From an uncultured Flavobacteriales bacterium (lineage in GTDB: Bacteria; Bacteroidota; Bacteroidia; Flavobacteriales; Weeksellaceae): a DNA stretch of 64,000 nucleotides. Below the pieces are notes generated by a model. That model did no database searches. It was not told the DNA's origin and saw only the letters and a program-made list of their open reading frames with translations. The translations under genes were made by a program, and so were the position numbers. The DNA lies in assembly GCA_937973555.1 (NCBI GenBank), contig CALJKL010000030.1, positions 1-64,000 of the forward strand. The letters are read 5' to 3'. Positions within the stretch are counted from its first letter, which is position 1, and each line of letters begins with the position of its first letter. Positions 25,119-33,455 of the stretch are shown one piece after another.

Positions 25119-27149
25119 ATGAACAATCCCTTAATAGAAAATTTTAACACTAAATACCAGTCTGCACCATTCCTGGAAATAAAAGAAGAACACTTTCTTC
25201 CTGCATTTCAGGAACTTATTGCCGTTTCTAAAAAAGAAATTGATGATATTGCCCATAACCCAGAAACGCCCACTTTCGAAAACACCATTGAGGCTTTTGC
25301 TTATTCTGGAGAAAAACTGGAGGTGGTTTCCAGCATTTTTTTTAATCTGAATTCTGCTGAAACCAATAATGAAATTCAAAAAATAGCACAGGAAGTTTCA
25401 CCACTTTTATCCGAATATTCTTCTCAAGTTTCTCAGAACGAAGCTCTTTTTGAAAGGATAAAAAAAGTATTTGACGAAAAGAAAAAATACTCCCTCAATG
25501 AAGAACAGCAAATGCTGCTGAACGAAACCTACAAAGGTTTTGTAAGAAACGGCGCGCTTTTGAACGAGGAAGACAAGAAAAAATTGGAAAAACTGAATAT
25601 GGATTTATCTATAAAATCTCTTCAGTTTGGTCAAAATGTTTTGGCTGCTACAAACGCCTATTTTAAACATATCAGCAACAAGGATGACCTGGCCGGAATT
25701 CCGGAGGCTGTACTGGAGCAATACTCAGAAGAAGCGCAAGAAAGAGGCTTAGAAGGTTACGTAATCACTCTACAATACCCAAGTTACATCCCGTTCATGA
25801 CGTATGCCGAAAATCGGGAACTGAGAAAAGAACTGGCTTTAGCCAATGGTAAAAAATCTTTTGACGGAAATGAATTTGACAATCGAAAACTCATCCAAGA
25901 AATCATAAAACTGCGCCAAGAAAAAGCAGAAATTTTAGGATTTTCTTCTTTTGCAGCATATGTTTTGGAAGAAAGAATGGCCAAATCTCCCACTAAGGTT
26001 TTTGAATTTCTGAATGAATTGTTAGAAAAAGCAACCCCTTATGCCGAGAAAGAAATTGATGAACTGAAATCTCTTGCAAAAGCCGATGGTATAGATGAAA
26101 TGCAAAGCTATGATCATGCTTTCTATGCAGAAAAACTTCGCAAAGCAAAATACGATTTGAATGACGAAGAACTGAAACCTTACTTTCAATTGGATAAAGT
26201 ACAGGATGCCGTGTTTGGTTTGGCAAAAACACTATTTGGATTAGAATTCAAAGAAATCGAAGATGTCCAAAAATATCATCCCGATGTAAAAACATATGAA
26301 ATTACCGAGAACGGCATCTATAAAGCTCTTCTTTATGCCGATTATCACCCAAGAAAAGGCAAAAGAGCGGGCGCATGGATGACGAGTTATAAAAACCAAT
26401 ACATCAAAAATGGAGAAAACCACAGGCCACACATCTCAGTGGTTTGCAATTTTACAAAACCCACTGCAGAGACGCCAAGTTTATTGACGTTCCAAGAAGT
26501 GACTACGCTTTTTCATGAATTCGGGCATGCACTGCATGGTGTATTGGCCAATACGCAATATCCTGGACTTTCTGGCACGTCTGTAAAATGGGATTTTGTG
26601 GAATTGCCTTCGCAATTTTTGGAGAACTACTGCTACGAGCCTGAATTTTTAAAAACTTTTGCCAAACATTACCAAACCGGAGAAGTATTGCCGGATGAGA
26701 AAATCCTGAAAATTTCGGAAAGCAAAAACTTTATGGAGGGCTATCAAACTCTTAGACAGTTGGGCTTTGGAATTCTAGACATGACTTATCACAGCGAAAT
26801 GGCAAAATCTTTGGACACACAAGCCTTCGACATTAAAAATTTCGAAGACGAAACCACCAAGAAAACCCAACTCTACCCTTCCCATCCAGAAACAGCGGTA
26901 AGCACCAGTTTTTCTCACATCTTCCAGGGAGGATATTCTGCGGGATATTATTCTTACAAATGGGCAGAAGTTTTGGATGCGGATGCTTTTCAATATTTCA
27001 AGGAAAATGGGATTTTCAATCCAGAAATTGCTGCTAAATATAAAATTCTACTCTCTAGTGGCGGCACCAAAGATCCTATGGAACTGTATAAAAATTTTCG
27101 CGGTAGTGAACCGAAAGTAGAAAGTCTTTTGAAAAGGGCATTTGGATAA
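25119..27149 (+). CDS. M3 family metallopeptidase (peptidyl-dipeptidase Dcp-like)
   Basis: A 676-residue M3-clan oligopeptidase. The zinc site is HEFGH (H466, E467, H470 in TTLFHEFGHALHGV), with the third ligand in LPSQFLENYCYEP and the substrate-binding GGYSAGYYSYKWAEVLDADAF near the C terminus. The family cleaves short peptides in the cytosol or periplasm. No signal peptide is seen (MNNPLIENFNTKYQSAPF), so it is probably cytosolic and serves peptide catabolism. Its length and motifs fit peptidyl-dipeptidase Dcp better than oligopeptidase F. Confidence 0.92.
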   Translation: MNNPLIENFNTKYQSAPFLEIKEEHFLPAFQELIAVSKKEIDDIAHNPETPTFENTIEAFAYSGEKLEVVSSIFFNLNSAETNNEIQKIAQEVSPLLSEYSSQVSQNEALFERIKKVFDEKKKYSLNEEQQMLLNETYKGFVRNGALLNEEDKKKLEKLNMDLSIKSLQFGQNVLAATNAYFKHISNKDDLAGIPEAVLEQYSEEAQERGLEGYVITLQYPSYIPFMTYAENRELRKELALANGKKSFDGNEFDNRKLIQEIIKLRQEKAEILGFSSFAAYVLEERMAKSPTKVFEFLNELLEKATPYAEKEIDELKSLAKADGIDEMQSYDHAFYAEKLRKAKYDLNDEELKPYFQLDKVQDAVFGLAKTLFGLEFKEIEDVQKYHPDVKTYEITENGIYKALLYADYHPRKGKRAGAWMTSYKNQYIKNGENHRPHISVVCNFTKPTAETPSLLTFQEVTTLFHEFGHALHGVLANTQYPGLSGTSVKWDFVELPSQFLENYCYEPEFLKTFAKHYQTGEVLPDEKILKISESKNFMEGYQTLRQLGFGILDMTYHSEMAKSLDTQAFDIKNFEDETTKKTQLYPSHPETAVSTSFSHIFQGGYSAGYYSYKWAEVLDADAFQYFKENGIFNPEIAAKYKILLSSGGTKDPMELYKNFRGSEPKVESLLKRAFG

Positions 27150-27170
27150 CTCGAAATAAGTTGAAAATAA

Positions 27171-27193
27171 AAATCCCGAAAAACTCGGGATTT
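27171..27193. terminator. Bidirectional terminator after the M3 peptidase
   Basis: 9-bp stem AAATCCCGA / TCGGGATTT followed by T runs, between the convergent M3 peptidase and flippase-like genes. Confidence 0.8.
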
Positions 27194-27195
27194 TT

Positions 27196-28224
27196 TTATT
27201 GATGAGAAATATCTTTTACAACTTCGTTCCTGGCTTTTGTAAGCATCGGGATTGAGATAAAACCCATTACCGCCATAATTACCAATTGCATGGTGTGCGA
27301 AATAAAAGCATATGACAAGCCCACGGCGGCCCCTTCTTCGAAGGTTTTACCATAAGAAAAGAACAATGCACCAATGCCCAATTTCAAAGCAAAATGAAAT
27401 GCACCGATACCTCCGGAGGCCGGAACCATCATGCCCAAGGTACCTACTACAATGATAAAAAAACCATCAGCAATAGTAAATCCCGCGGTTTCTGGCAAAG
27501 AAAAACACACCAAATAAGCCGCCATATAATAAGAGACCCAAATGGCCACCGAAAGCAAAATGAATCTTAACTTTTGTTTGAGTTTGAAAATAGTGGTTAA
27601 TCCATGAAAAATACCTTCTACAAATTCAATAATTTTCCCAATAAAAGGCAAATGCACAAACCTTGATTTGAAGCTAAAAAAGATAATGGTACCTACTACC
27701 AAAAAAGCAATAATCCCCAATATATAAGATGGATTTATTGTAATGCCAGACTTCTTATAAAAGGCCAAAATAGCATTGTATTTAAAAACCAATGTCAATG
27801 CCAGAAATCCCAACATACACACCAAATCTACTATCCTCTCCAAGATAATAGTCCCAAAGGATTTGTCTACCGGCACTTTTTCCACACCATATAATGCTGT
27901 AGAGCGCGCCAATTCACCACTTCTAGGGATAGTAAGGTTCATTAGGTAACCGAAAGAAATCGTCCAAAGAGCATTGGCATCAGAAATCTTATATCCCATA
28001 GGCTCCAAGAGCAAATTCCAACGGATAGCCCTAAACCAATAAGCCAACAGACCAAAAACCATAGCTGCCAATACCCAAAAATAATTGGCTTTTGAAAGGG
28101 ATATTTTAATATTTTCGAAATCCAAACCACGAAATGCAAGCCACATAAATAATGCCGCAAAGGATAATGAGATAATTATTGTAAGTGCTTTTTTAAGCGG
28201 AGAAGATTTTTTGTTGGTTTCCAA
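27196..28224 (-). CDS. Flippase-like membrane protein (LPG synthase TM family, UPF0104)
   Basis: A 342-residue polytopic protein with about eight hydrophobic segments, matching the membrane half of lysylphosphatidylglycerol synthases (SLSFAALFMWLAFRGLDF, YWFRAIRWNLLLEPMGY, and MVPASGGIGAFHFAL near residue 255). The C-terminal aminoacyl-transferase domain is absent, so it is not MprF itself. Members are proposed lipid flippases. It lies 10 nt downstream of panD and is probably co-transcribed with it, though no functional link is obvious. Confidence 0.85.
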   Translation of the reverse strand: METNKKSSPLKKALTIIISLSFAALFMWLAFRGLDFENIKISLSKANYFWVLAAMVFGLLAYWFRAIRWNLLLEPMGYKISDANALWTISFGYLMNLTIPRSGELARSTALYGVEKVPVDKSFGTIILERIVDLVCMLGFLALTLVFKYNAILAFYKKSGITINPSYILGIIAFLVVGTIIFFSFKSRFVHLPFIGKIIEFVEGIFHGLTTIFKLKQKLRFILLSVAIWVSYYMAAYLVCFSLPETAGFTIADGFFIIVVGTLGMMVPASGGIGAFHFALKLGIGALFFSYGKTFEEGAAVGLSYAFISHTMQLVIMAVMGFISIPMLTKARNEVVKDISHQ

Positions 28225-28234
28225 TAGACGAATA

Positions 28235-28585
28235 TTAAGTTAAAAGATTTGTTTTTTCGTTCGGGAAAACAATTCTCGGTTGAAAATTCATGGCCTCTTC
28301 TACAGTCATTTGCGCATAAGAAAGAATAATAATTACATCTCCCTTCTGCACCCTTCTTGCAGCAGGACCATTAAGGCAAATTTCCCCAGATTTTCTTTTC
28401 CCTTTAATAACATAAGTATCAAATCGCTCACCATTGTTTACATTTACAATATATACCCTTTCTCCTACAATTAATCCGGCGGCATCGATAAGATCTTCAT
28501 CGATAGTGATACTGCCTATATAATTAAGGTCTGAAGCCGTCACCGTAACGCGGTGGATTTTAGATTTAAAAACTTCTATTAACAT
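28235..28585 (-). CDS. panD: Aspartate 1-decarboxylase proenzyme
   Basis: A 116-residue pyruvoyl enzyme making beta-alanine for pantothenate and coenzyme A. The self-cleavage site is G24-S25 in YIGSITID, giving the Ser-derived pyruvoyl group; K9 (VFKSKIHR) and the late YAQM segment complete the active site. Length is standard for the family. A -7 element TAAATTTG (28591-28598) ends 5 nt before the ATG, implying a near-leaderless transcript. The flippase-like gene follows closely. Confidence 0.96.
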   Translation of the reverse strand: MLIEVFKSKIHRVTVTASDLNYIGSITIDEDLIDAAGLIVGERVYIVNVNNGERFDTYVIKGKRKSGEICLNGPAARRVQKGDVIIILSYAQMTVEEAMNFQPRIVFPNEKTNLLT

Positions 28586-28590
28586 GGGGG

Positions 28591-28598
28591 CAAATTTA
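28591..28598 (-). promoter_or_regulatory. -7 element with N5 spacing to the panD ATG
   Basis: Minus strand TAAATTTG, then CCCCC, then ATG. No well-spaced -33. Confidence 0.45.
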
Positions 28599-28921
28599 AA
28601 GAATTTAAATAGACAGAATGCTAAAAACGGAAAAATTAAACAAATATATTATTAAAAGAAAATTCCTTGCTATAAGGGATACTTGATATATAAAATGATT
28701 AAACATTGCAATAAATTCTAAAAAAAACAGAAAAATCAATATAATTAACAAATTCACAATTTAATATCTATTATAGATAAAGTTAAAAAAAGACACTAAT
28801 GATAGTCATTAATGAAAAATTTATATGCTTTAAATGCCTAATTTATGTTATAGATATCGATTATCATTTTATAGTTAATTTATAGAAAAAAGTATATTTA
28901 TATCTAAAATTGTGAAAAAAA

Positions 28922-28952
28922 TTTGCACAATATGAAAATTGTTATATATTTG
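28922..28952 (+). promoter_or_regulatory. Full consensus Bacteroidota promoter of the HU gene
   Basis: TTTG (28922-28925), exactly 19 nt spacer, TATATTTG (28945-28952). This is the best match in the window to the TTTG-N19-TAnnTTTG consensus and lies 36 nt before the ATG, fitting a highly expressed gene. Confidence 0.8.
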
Positions 28953-28988
28953 TCGTACGTAACAAATTAACAATTAATATTTATAACT

Positions 28989-29276
28989 ATGAACAAGTCT
29001 GAATTAATCGACGCTATCGCAAAAGATGCAGGTATCACTAAAGTTGCTGCTAAAGCTGCTCTTGAATCATTTGTAAACAATGTAACTGCTACTCTTAAGA
29101 AAAAAGATGGTAAAGTTGCTTTAGTTGGTTTTGGAACTTTTTCAGTAGCTGAAAGAGCTGCTAGACAAGGTATCAACCCTGCAACTAAAAAACCAATCAA
29201 AATTGCTGCTAAAAAAGTTGCTAAATTCAAAGCTGGTGCTGACTTAGCTGCTGCAGTTTCTGGTGCAAAAAAATAA
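28989..29276 (+). CDS. HU family DNA-binding protein
   Basis: A 95-residue histone-like protein that bends and compacts DNA as a dimer. The sequence starts NKSELIDAIAKDAGITK, has the dimer core FGTFSVAERAARQGINPATK, in which the beta-arm Pro follows RQGIN, and ends in a Lys/Ala-rich C terminus (VAKFKAGADLAAAVSGAKK). It matches the Chryseobacterium-type HU very closely from memory. A strong consensus promoter and a strong terminator flank it, consistent with high monocistronic expression. Confidence 0.96.
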   Translation: MNKSELIDAIAKDAGITKVAAKAALESFVNNVTATLKKKDGKVALVGFGTFSVAERAARQGINPATKKPIKIAAKKVAKFKAGADLAAAVSGAKK

Positions 29277-29297
29277 TTCAAGTTATTTTAAAAATTT

Positions 29298-29328
29298 AAA
29301 AGCGCTGAAACTTAGTTTCAGCGCTTTT
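29298..29328 (+). terminator. Terminator of the HU gene
   Basis: Perfect 14-bp stem AAAAGCGCTGAAAC / GTTTCAGCGCTTTT with a TTA loop and T run. Confidence 0.9.
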
Positions 29329-29353
29329 TTTATCAATATTTTTTACCTTAAGA

Positions 29354-29384
29354 AAATTGCCGCGGCTAAGAGCCGCGGCAATTT
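29354..29384 (-). terminator. Terminator of pdxH
   Basis: Perfect 14-bp GC-rich stem AAATTGCCGCGGCT / AGCCGCGGCAATTT with a 3-nt loop, 20 nt past the pdxH stop. Confidence 0.85.
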
Positions 29385-29403
29385 TTATATTGTCCTTTAT
29401 TAA

Positions 29404-30048
29404 TTATGGTGCTAATCTGGAAATCTTCCAATTAAAATCGTCTTGCAGTTCATAAATAATCCTGTCATGCAATCTGTTTGGTCTTCCTTGCCAGAATTCA
29501 ATCTCATAAGGCTTGGCAATATATCCACCCCAGTTTTCAGGTCTTTGTATTTCTTTACCTTCATATTCTTTTTCAAGATCAATCAACTTTTTTTCTAAAA
29601 ATTCTCTATCCGGAATCACAGAACTTTGTGGCGAAACAACGGCCCCTAATTGACTGCCTCTTGGCCTAGATTGAAAATAGCCATCACTAAGATTGTAGGC
29701 TACCTTTTCTAATTCTGCCTTTATGATGATCTGTCGTTCTAGACTAGGCCAGAAAAAATGAAGACATGCTTTATTATTCTTTGCCAAAGCTTTACCCTTC
29801 TTGCTGTTGTAATTGGTGTAAAAAATAAATCCTTCCCAGGTATAAGCTTTCAGCAACACCATTCTCGTTCTTGGACAGCCATCATGTTCAACTGTAGAAA
29901 CAGCCATGGCATTGGCTTCAGATACCGCGGGATTTTCTTCCGCTTCCAAAAACCAATCCCTGAACATTTCTATAGGATTTTCTTTCAACTGATTTTCAAG
30001 CAACTGAGATTTTTCGTAAATTTTTCTTTTATCATGAAGATTTTCCAT
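29404..30048 (-). CDS. pdxH: Pyridoxamine/pyridoxine 5'-phosphate oxidase
   Basis: A 214-residue FMN enzyme that makes pyridoxal 5'-phosphate, the cofactor needed by SHMT and aminotransferases elsewhere in this window. Recognised by FRDWFLEAEE, the FMN-binding RTRMVLLKAYTWEGFIFYTNY, FFWPSLERQIIIK, and the C-terminal WQGRPNRLHDRI and ISRLAP. The ATG at 30048 is preferred to the in-frame TTG one codon upstream. It is divergent from the YqgE gene with about 24 bp between the two start codons. Confidence 0.95.
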   Translation of the reverse strand: MENLHDKRKIYEKSQLLENQLKENPIEMFRDWFLEAEENPAVSEANAMAVSTVEHDGCPRTRMVLLKAYTWEGFIFYTNYNSKKGKALAKNNKACLHFFWPSLERQIIIKAELEKVAYNLSDGYFQSRPRGSQLGAVVSPQSSVIPDREFLEKKLIDLEKEYEGKEIQRPENWGGYIAKPYEIEFWQGRPNRLHDRIIYELQDDFNWKISRLAP

Positions 30049-30060
30049 CAAAAAAATTTT

Positions 30061-30068
30061 TAATTTTG
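30061..30068 (+). promoter_or_regulatory. -7 element with N4 spacing to the YqgE-family ATG
   Basis: TAATTTTG, 4 nt, ATG at 30073. It lies in the short gap between divergent start codons, so transcripts would have almost no leader. Confidence 0.5.
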
Positions 30069-30072
30069 AGAT

Positions 30073-30621
30073 ATGAATAAGTCTTACAAAGGTAAAATTT
30101 TAATTTCTACCCCAGATATTTCAGGGGACATATTTTCCCGATCTGTTGTTTTGATTATAGACCATGATGAAAAAGGTGCTTTTGGCATGATTCTCAATAA
30201 GAAGAATCACAACATGAGCCTGCAGCTGAATGACATGCTAGGATATAATATAGAACTATATGAAGGGGGACCTGTGGAAACCGACAGAATTTTCTTTATT
30301 ATAAAAGGAGAACACTTCACTGAAGACATTATCCCTATCCATGAAGGTTTTTATCTTACAGAAGATATAGAAGCCGTCATAATGGCAGTTATTGAAAAGA
30401 GATTAAACATGGATCAGTTTAAGGTATTTGCTGGATATTCTGGCTGGAGCCCCAACCAATTAGATGAAGAACTGGAAAAAAAATTATGGACGCCCGTTGA
30501 AATTTATAATTTAGACTATACAACGCCAAACGATGAAAGTCTTTGGAAAAAAATCATGCAAAATCTTGGGGGAGAATTCCTGCTTTGGGCCAATTCTCCA
30601 GAAGATATTTCTCTAAATTAA
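30073..30621 (+). CDS. YqgE/AlgH family protein
   Basis: A 182-residue YqgE/AlgH protein, seen in KGKILISTPDISGDIFSRSVVLIIDHDEKGAFGMILNKK, the YEGGPVETDRIF segment and FKVFAGYSGWSPNQLDEEL. The family fold is known, but the biochemical role is not established. No membrane segment is present. The gene is divergent from pdxH and is followed by a hairpin that serves the opposite-strand aminotransferase gene. Confidence 0.9.
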   Translation: MNKSYKGKILISTPDISGDIFSRSVVLIIDHDEKGAFGMILNKKNHNMSLQLNDMLGYNIELYEGGPVETDRIFFIIKGEHFTEDIIPIHEGFYLTEDIEAVIMAVIEKRLNMDQFKVFAGYSGWSPNQLDEELEKKLWTPVEIYNLDYTTPNDESLWKKIMQNLGGEFLLWANSPEDISLN

Positions 30622-30697
30622 AATTTAACAAAACTTTATAAATCTTTAGGAAAATTTTTAAAATAAACTTTCGTTATAGAAAAAAGTTACAAAGAAA

Positions 30698-30739
30698 AAA
30701 CTCGGTAAATGACTATTAAAAAGGTTGTTTGCCGAGTTT
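30698..30739. terminator. Terminator between the YqgE and class IV aminotransferase genes
   Basis: 12-bp stem AAACTCGGTAAA / TTTGCCGAGTTT with one G-U pair, between convergent genes. Confidence 0.7.
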
Positions 30740-30746
30740 GTCAATT

Positions 30747-31556
30747 TTAGGCAAAGCTTTTTTTCCATGCTTCTACCATGGTAGAAAATCTTTCATTACT
30801 GAATTCTTTGTTTCTGATTTGCTTCACAGAAAAAATACCTTTTTCATCTGAAATCAAAAGAATCTCCTCAGCTTTTTGGCTTTCAAAAGCACTCAGCTCA
30901 GATTCTTCTATGCTAGCCATATTGTTCTTGAAGACGAACGTGACAAAGTTTTCCATAAGAGGAGAAATATAGGCACCCTCGGTTTGCTTAGGGATTTTAA
31001 TATTATTTTCTTCGAGTAATAAAAGGTTTCCCGAAATTGTTCTGGCAATCCTTTTTTCCGGATTCAACAGAATCACCTCGTCCAAATCATTTTCTTCGGC
31101 ATAAATAGAGGCATAAATATTTTCTGGAGAATGCGTTCTTATATTACTCAGAATATTGGTATTTACAGTAACTTCTTTAATGAGATCTACTTCAATTTCC
31201 TTTTTTATAGAAAGTATTTCCCCATTGCTTTTGAGTTCAAAATAGAAATGAACTTCGGTTTTGACACTGAAACCATCTTCTCTGTTTCTAAATGCCAAAA
31301 AATCTATAATTCCGTTTTGGAAATGATTTTCCTGAACAGCCTGATTGAAAAGATTTGTGAAAAATTCTAATGTAAAAGAAAGCGGAATATTCATTCTCAT
31401 TTTACGCATGGAGGCCATTAGAAAAAAGTAGCATTCTTCAGCCATAATGAGCTGAGAATTTCTAACAAAAAAATGAGCCTTTACAGCATCTCCATACAAA
31501 AAAGCATTGTTCTGAAATGCTTTCTCTTCAGTTCTTATTCCGTCTAAATAATACAT
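30747..31556 (-). CDS. Class IV aminotransferase homologue lacking the catalytic lysine
   Basis: A 269-residue protein with the class IV aminotransferase fold: GIRTEEKAFQNNAFLYGDAV at the N terminus, then the DEVILLNPEKRIARTISGNLLLL half, which aligns with the usual cofactor-binding strand and SNIF-type motif. Where active members have the PLP-binding Lys (as in AGIKTLN), this protein has Arg (R140 in LSNIRTHSPENI). So PLP Schiff-base chemistry is unlikely unless another Lys substitutes. The ATG at 31556 (MYYLDG) is preferred to an upstream in-frame ATG that adds an atypical 19 residues. A START-like gene follows upstream on the same strand. Confidence 0.8.
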   Translation of the reverse strand: MYYLDGIRTEEKAFQNNAFLYGDAVKAHFFVRNSQLIMAEECYFFLMASMRKMRMNIPLSFTLEFFTNLFNQAVQENHFQNGIIDFLAFRNREDGFSVKTEVHFYFELKSNGEILSIKKEIEVDLIKEVTVNTNILSNIRTHSPENIYASIYAEENDLDEVILLNPEKRIARTISGNLLLLEENNIKIPKQTEGAYISPLMENFVTFVFKNNMASIEESELSAFESQKAEEILLISDEKGIFSVKQIRNKEFSNERFSTMVEAWKKSFA

Positions 31557-31638
31557 TCTTGAATGTTCTGAGTTACATTTGAAAAGAAAAAAAATTGATA
31601 ACTGAAATTTCAATTATCAACATTTTTATTTAAAAAAA

Positions 31639-32025
31639 TTAAGCAGCTCCTAATTTTATCTGCAGATTTTCTATAAGATTGTCCCAATAAAGCCTTGTTT
31701 CTTCCTCATCTCCTTTTTCACAAAAATCTGCAATATTCAGAGAAAGGTCATTGGTGATTTCGTCTATTATAATGGTCATTTCAAAGAAATATTTGGTCCC
31801 TTCATCTTCCTCCCAACGAAATCTCACAAAACTCTCAGGCTTATATCTAATCAAGGTAGCTTTTTCCGCAGGCCCGCTATTCCAACTAAAATAAAAATCA
31901 TCTCCTCTTTCTATCACCTCATCCGCAAACCATTCTGCAAGACCTTCTGCACTTGCCAAATATTCATACAAAATCTCTGATTGGCAATGCATTGGATATT
32001 CAAACTGTACCTTAGTTTTCGTCAT
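31639..32025 (-). CDS. START-like domain protein (AHSA1-related)
   Basis: A 128-residue SRPBCC/START-like protein: EYPMHCQSEILYEYLASAEGLAEWFADEV and ESFVRFRWEED are typical, and C-terminal LYWDNLIENLQIKLGA forms the long closing helix. The family binds hydrophobic ligands or acts as a co-chaperone fold. The ATG at 32025 (MTKTKVQFEYP) is preferred to the in-frame start 27 nt upstream. It lies 82 nt upstream of the aminotransferase homologue and may be co-transcribed with it, a pairing I recall from related genomes but cannot check here. Confidence 0.82.
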   Translation of the reverse strand: MTKTKVQFEYPMHCQSEILYEYLASAEGLAEWFADEVIERGDDFYFSWNSGPAEKATLIRYKPESFVRFRWEEDEGTKYFFEMTIIIDEITNDLSLNIADFCEKGDEEETRLYWDNLIENLQIKLGAA

Positions 32026-32125
32026 ATTTTCACCATATTTTTGGTGTCGCAATATATAAATTAATTTTTTATTTCAAAAAGTTTTCGACCATAAAAATAT
32101 TTATTTTTTCATGCTTTTTCTCATA

Positions 32126-32157
32126 AAAAAACATTTTCAAAATTTTGAAAATGTTTT
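32126..32157 (-). terminator. Terminator of the class III aminotransferase gene
   Basis: Long perfect A/T-rich inverted repeat AAAAACATTTTCAAAA / TTTTGAAAATGTTTTT with flanking A and T runs. Confidence 0.65.
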
Positions 32158-32191
32158 TTTTATTTTTAATAAATATTTAATCATAATTAAA

Positions 32192-33370
32192 TTATCCTTC
32201 TTCATTAAGCACAGAAATAATAATTTCACAACCTTTTTTAATTTCTTCTTTTGTGAGGGTTAACGGGGGTGAAATTCTTAAAAATTCATTTCTGTACAAT
32301 TGCCAAAAAACAATGAGTCCTTTCTCCATACACCTTTTGGCAACATGCAAAGTATATTCCGGAGATTCTAATTCTACCGCCAACATTAAGCCTCTTCCGT
32401 TTACCTTCTTAATTTTTGGGTGAACCAGCAATTCTCTGAACAGTTTTTCTTTTTCTTGAACTTCTAGCATCAAACCACTTTCCAAAACTTCTTTCAGAGT
32501 AGCATGGCTGGCTGCTGCAATGAGTGGGTTGCCTCCAAAGGTGGTAATATGACCTAATTTTGGAGAATGCTGCAGGGTTTTCATGATCTCTGCCGAACTC
32601 ATAAAAGCACCTACCGGAACACCTCCACCCATGCCTTTGCCCATCACCAGAATATCAGGTACCATATCATAATGCTCAAACGCAAAGAGTTTTCCTGTTC
32701 TGCCAAAACCTGGCTGTATTTCGTCTAAAATTAACAAAGCGCCTACTTCTTCGCAGCGTTTTTTTAAGTTTTTGAAATAGGTGGAAGAAGGTGCAATAAA
32801 ACCTGCTGCTCCCTGTATAGTCTCCGCAATAACGCATGCTGTTTTTTCAGTGATTTTTGAAAATTCCGTCTCATCATCAAATTCTATAAATCTGATATCC
32901 GGAAGCAATGGTCTGAATTCTCTTTTATGAAATTCATTTCCTGAAACAGACAAAGCCCCATGGGTATTCCCGTGATAAGAATTTTTCATAGAGATAATTT
33001 CTTCTCTACCGGTATATCTTTTGGCCAATTTCAAGGCGCCGTCAATAGCTTCCGCTCCGGAATTCACCAAATAAGTAACTTCCAAAGGCTCTGGTGTGGC
33101 TTCTGCCAAAAGCGCGCAGAGCTCTACTGGTTTTTCCTGGGCATATTCACCATACACCATCACGTGAAGGTATTTTTCTGCCTGCTCTTTAATAGCGCTC
33201 ACCACTTTGGAATGAGAATGCCCCAACGTATTGGCTGAAACGCCCGCCACAAAATCCAGATAGGCTTTGCCATCTTTCCCGTAAATGTAATTTCCTTCGG
33301 CTTTTTCTACTTCAAAACCAGCTGCATATGGTGTGGTCTGTGCCTGATACTTGAAAAAATCTTGTTTCAT
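32192..33370 (-). CDS. Class III aminotransferase (acetylornithine/ornithine type)
   Basis: A 392-residue fold-type I PLP enzyme with the class III signature LLILDEIQPGFGRTGKLFAFEHYDMVPDILVMGKGMGGG, the Schiff-base lysine at about K245, VNSGAEAIDGALKLAKRYTG for cofactor phosphate binding, and ITTFGGNPLIAAAS. It resembles acetylornithine and 4-aminobutyrate aminotransferases, and the exact substrate cannot be fixed because no arg genes are adjacent. A -7 element TATCTTTG (33375-33382) ends 4 nt before the ATG. It is divergent from the photolyase gene. Confidence 0.9.
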   Translation of the reverse strand: MKQDFFKYQAQTTPYAAGFEVEKAEGNYIYGKDGKAYLDFVAGVSANTLGHSHSKVVSAIKEQAEKYLHVMVYGEYAQEKPVELCALLAEATPEPLEVTYLVNSGAEAIDGALKLAKRYTGREEIISMKNSYHGNTHGALSVSGNEFHKREFRPLLPDIRFIEFDDETEFSKITEKTACVIAETIQGAAGFIAPSSTYFKNLKKRCEEVGALLILDEIQPGFGRTGKLFAFEHYDMVPDILVMGKGMGGGVPVGAFMSSAEIMKTLQHSPKLGHITTFGGNPLIAAASHATLKEVLESGLMLEVQEKEKLFRELLVHPKIKKVNGRGLMLAVELESPEYTLHVAKRCMEKGLIVFWQLYRNEFLRISPPLTLTKEEIKKGCEIIISVLNEEG

Positions 33371-33374
33371 ACTG

Positions 33375-33382
33375 CAAAGATA
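33375..33382 (-). promoter_or_regulatory. -7 element with N4 spacing to the class III aminotransferase ATG
   Basis: Minus strand TATCTTTG, 4 nt, ATG. A TTG lies 23 nt upstream, longer than the usual 19. Confidence 0.5.
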
Positions 33383-33455
33383 AAAAAGATGAATATTGAA
33401 TTTATCAATTATGAGAAAAAACTATTTTCACTAAATTCGCTTTTCAAATTCGGAA

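Larger units (their letters stand above)
28586..28988. other. 403-bp AT-rich region upstream of HU
   Basis: Very AT-rich (well above the window average) with many A and T tracts that could bend DNA. It holds the panD -7 element at its left end, a perfect inverted repeat TAATGA-TAG-TCATTA at 28797-28811, and the HU promoter (28922-28952) near its right end. No ORF or structured RNA is recognised. Confidence 0.5.
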
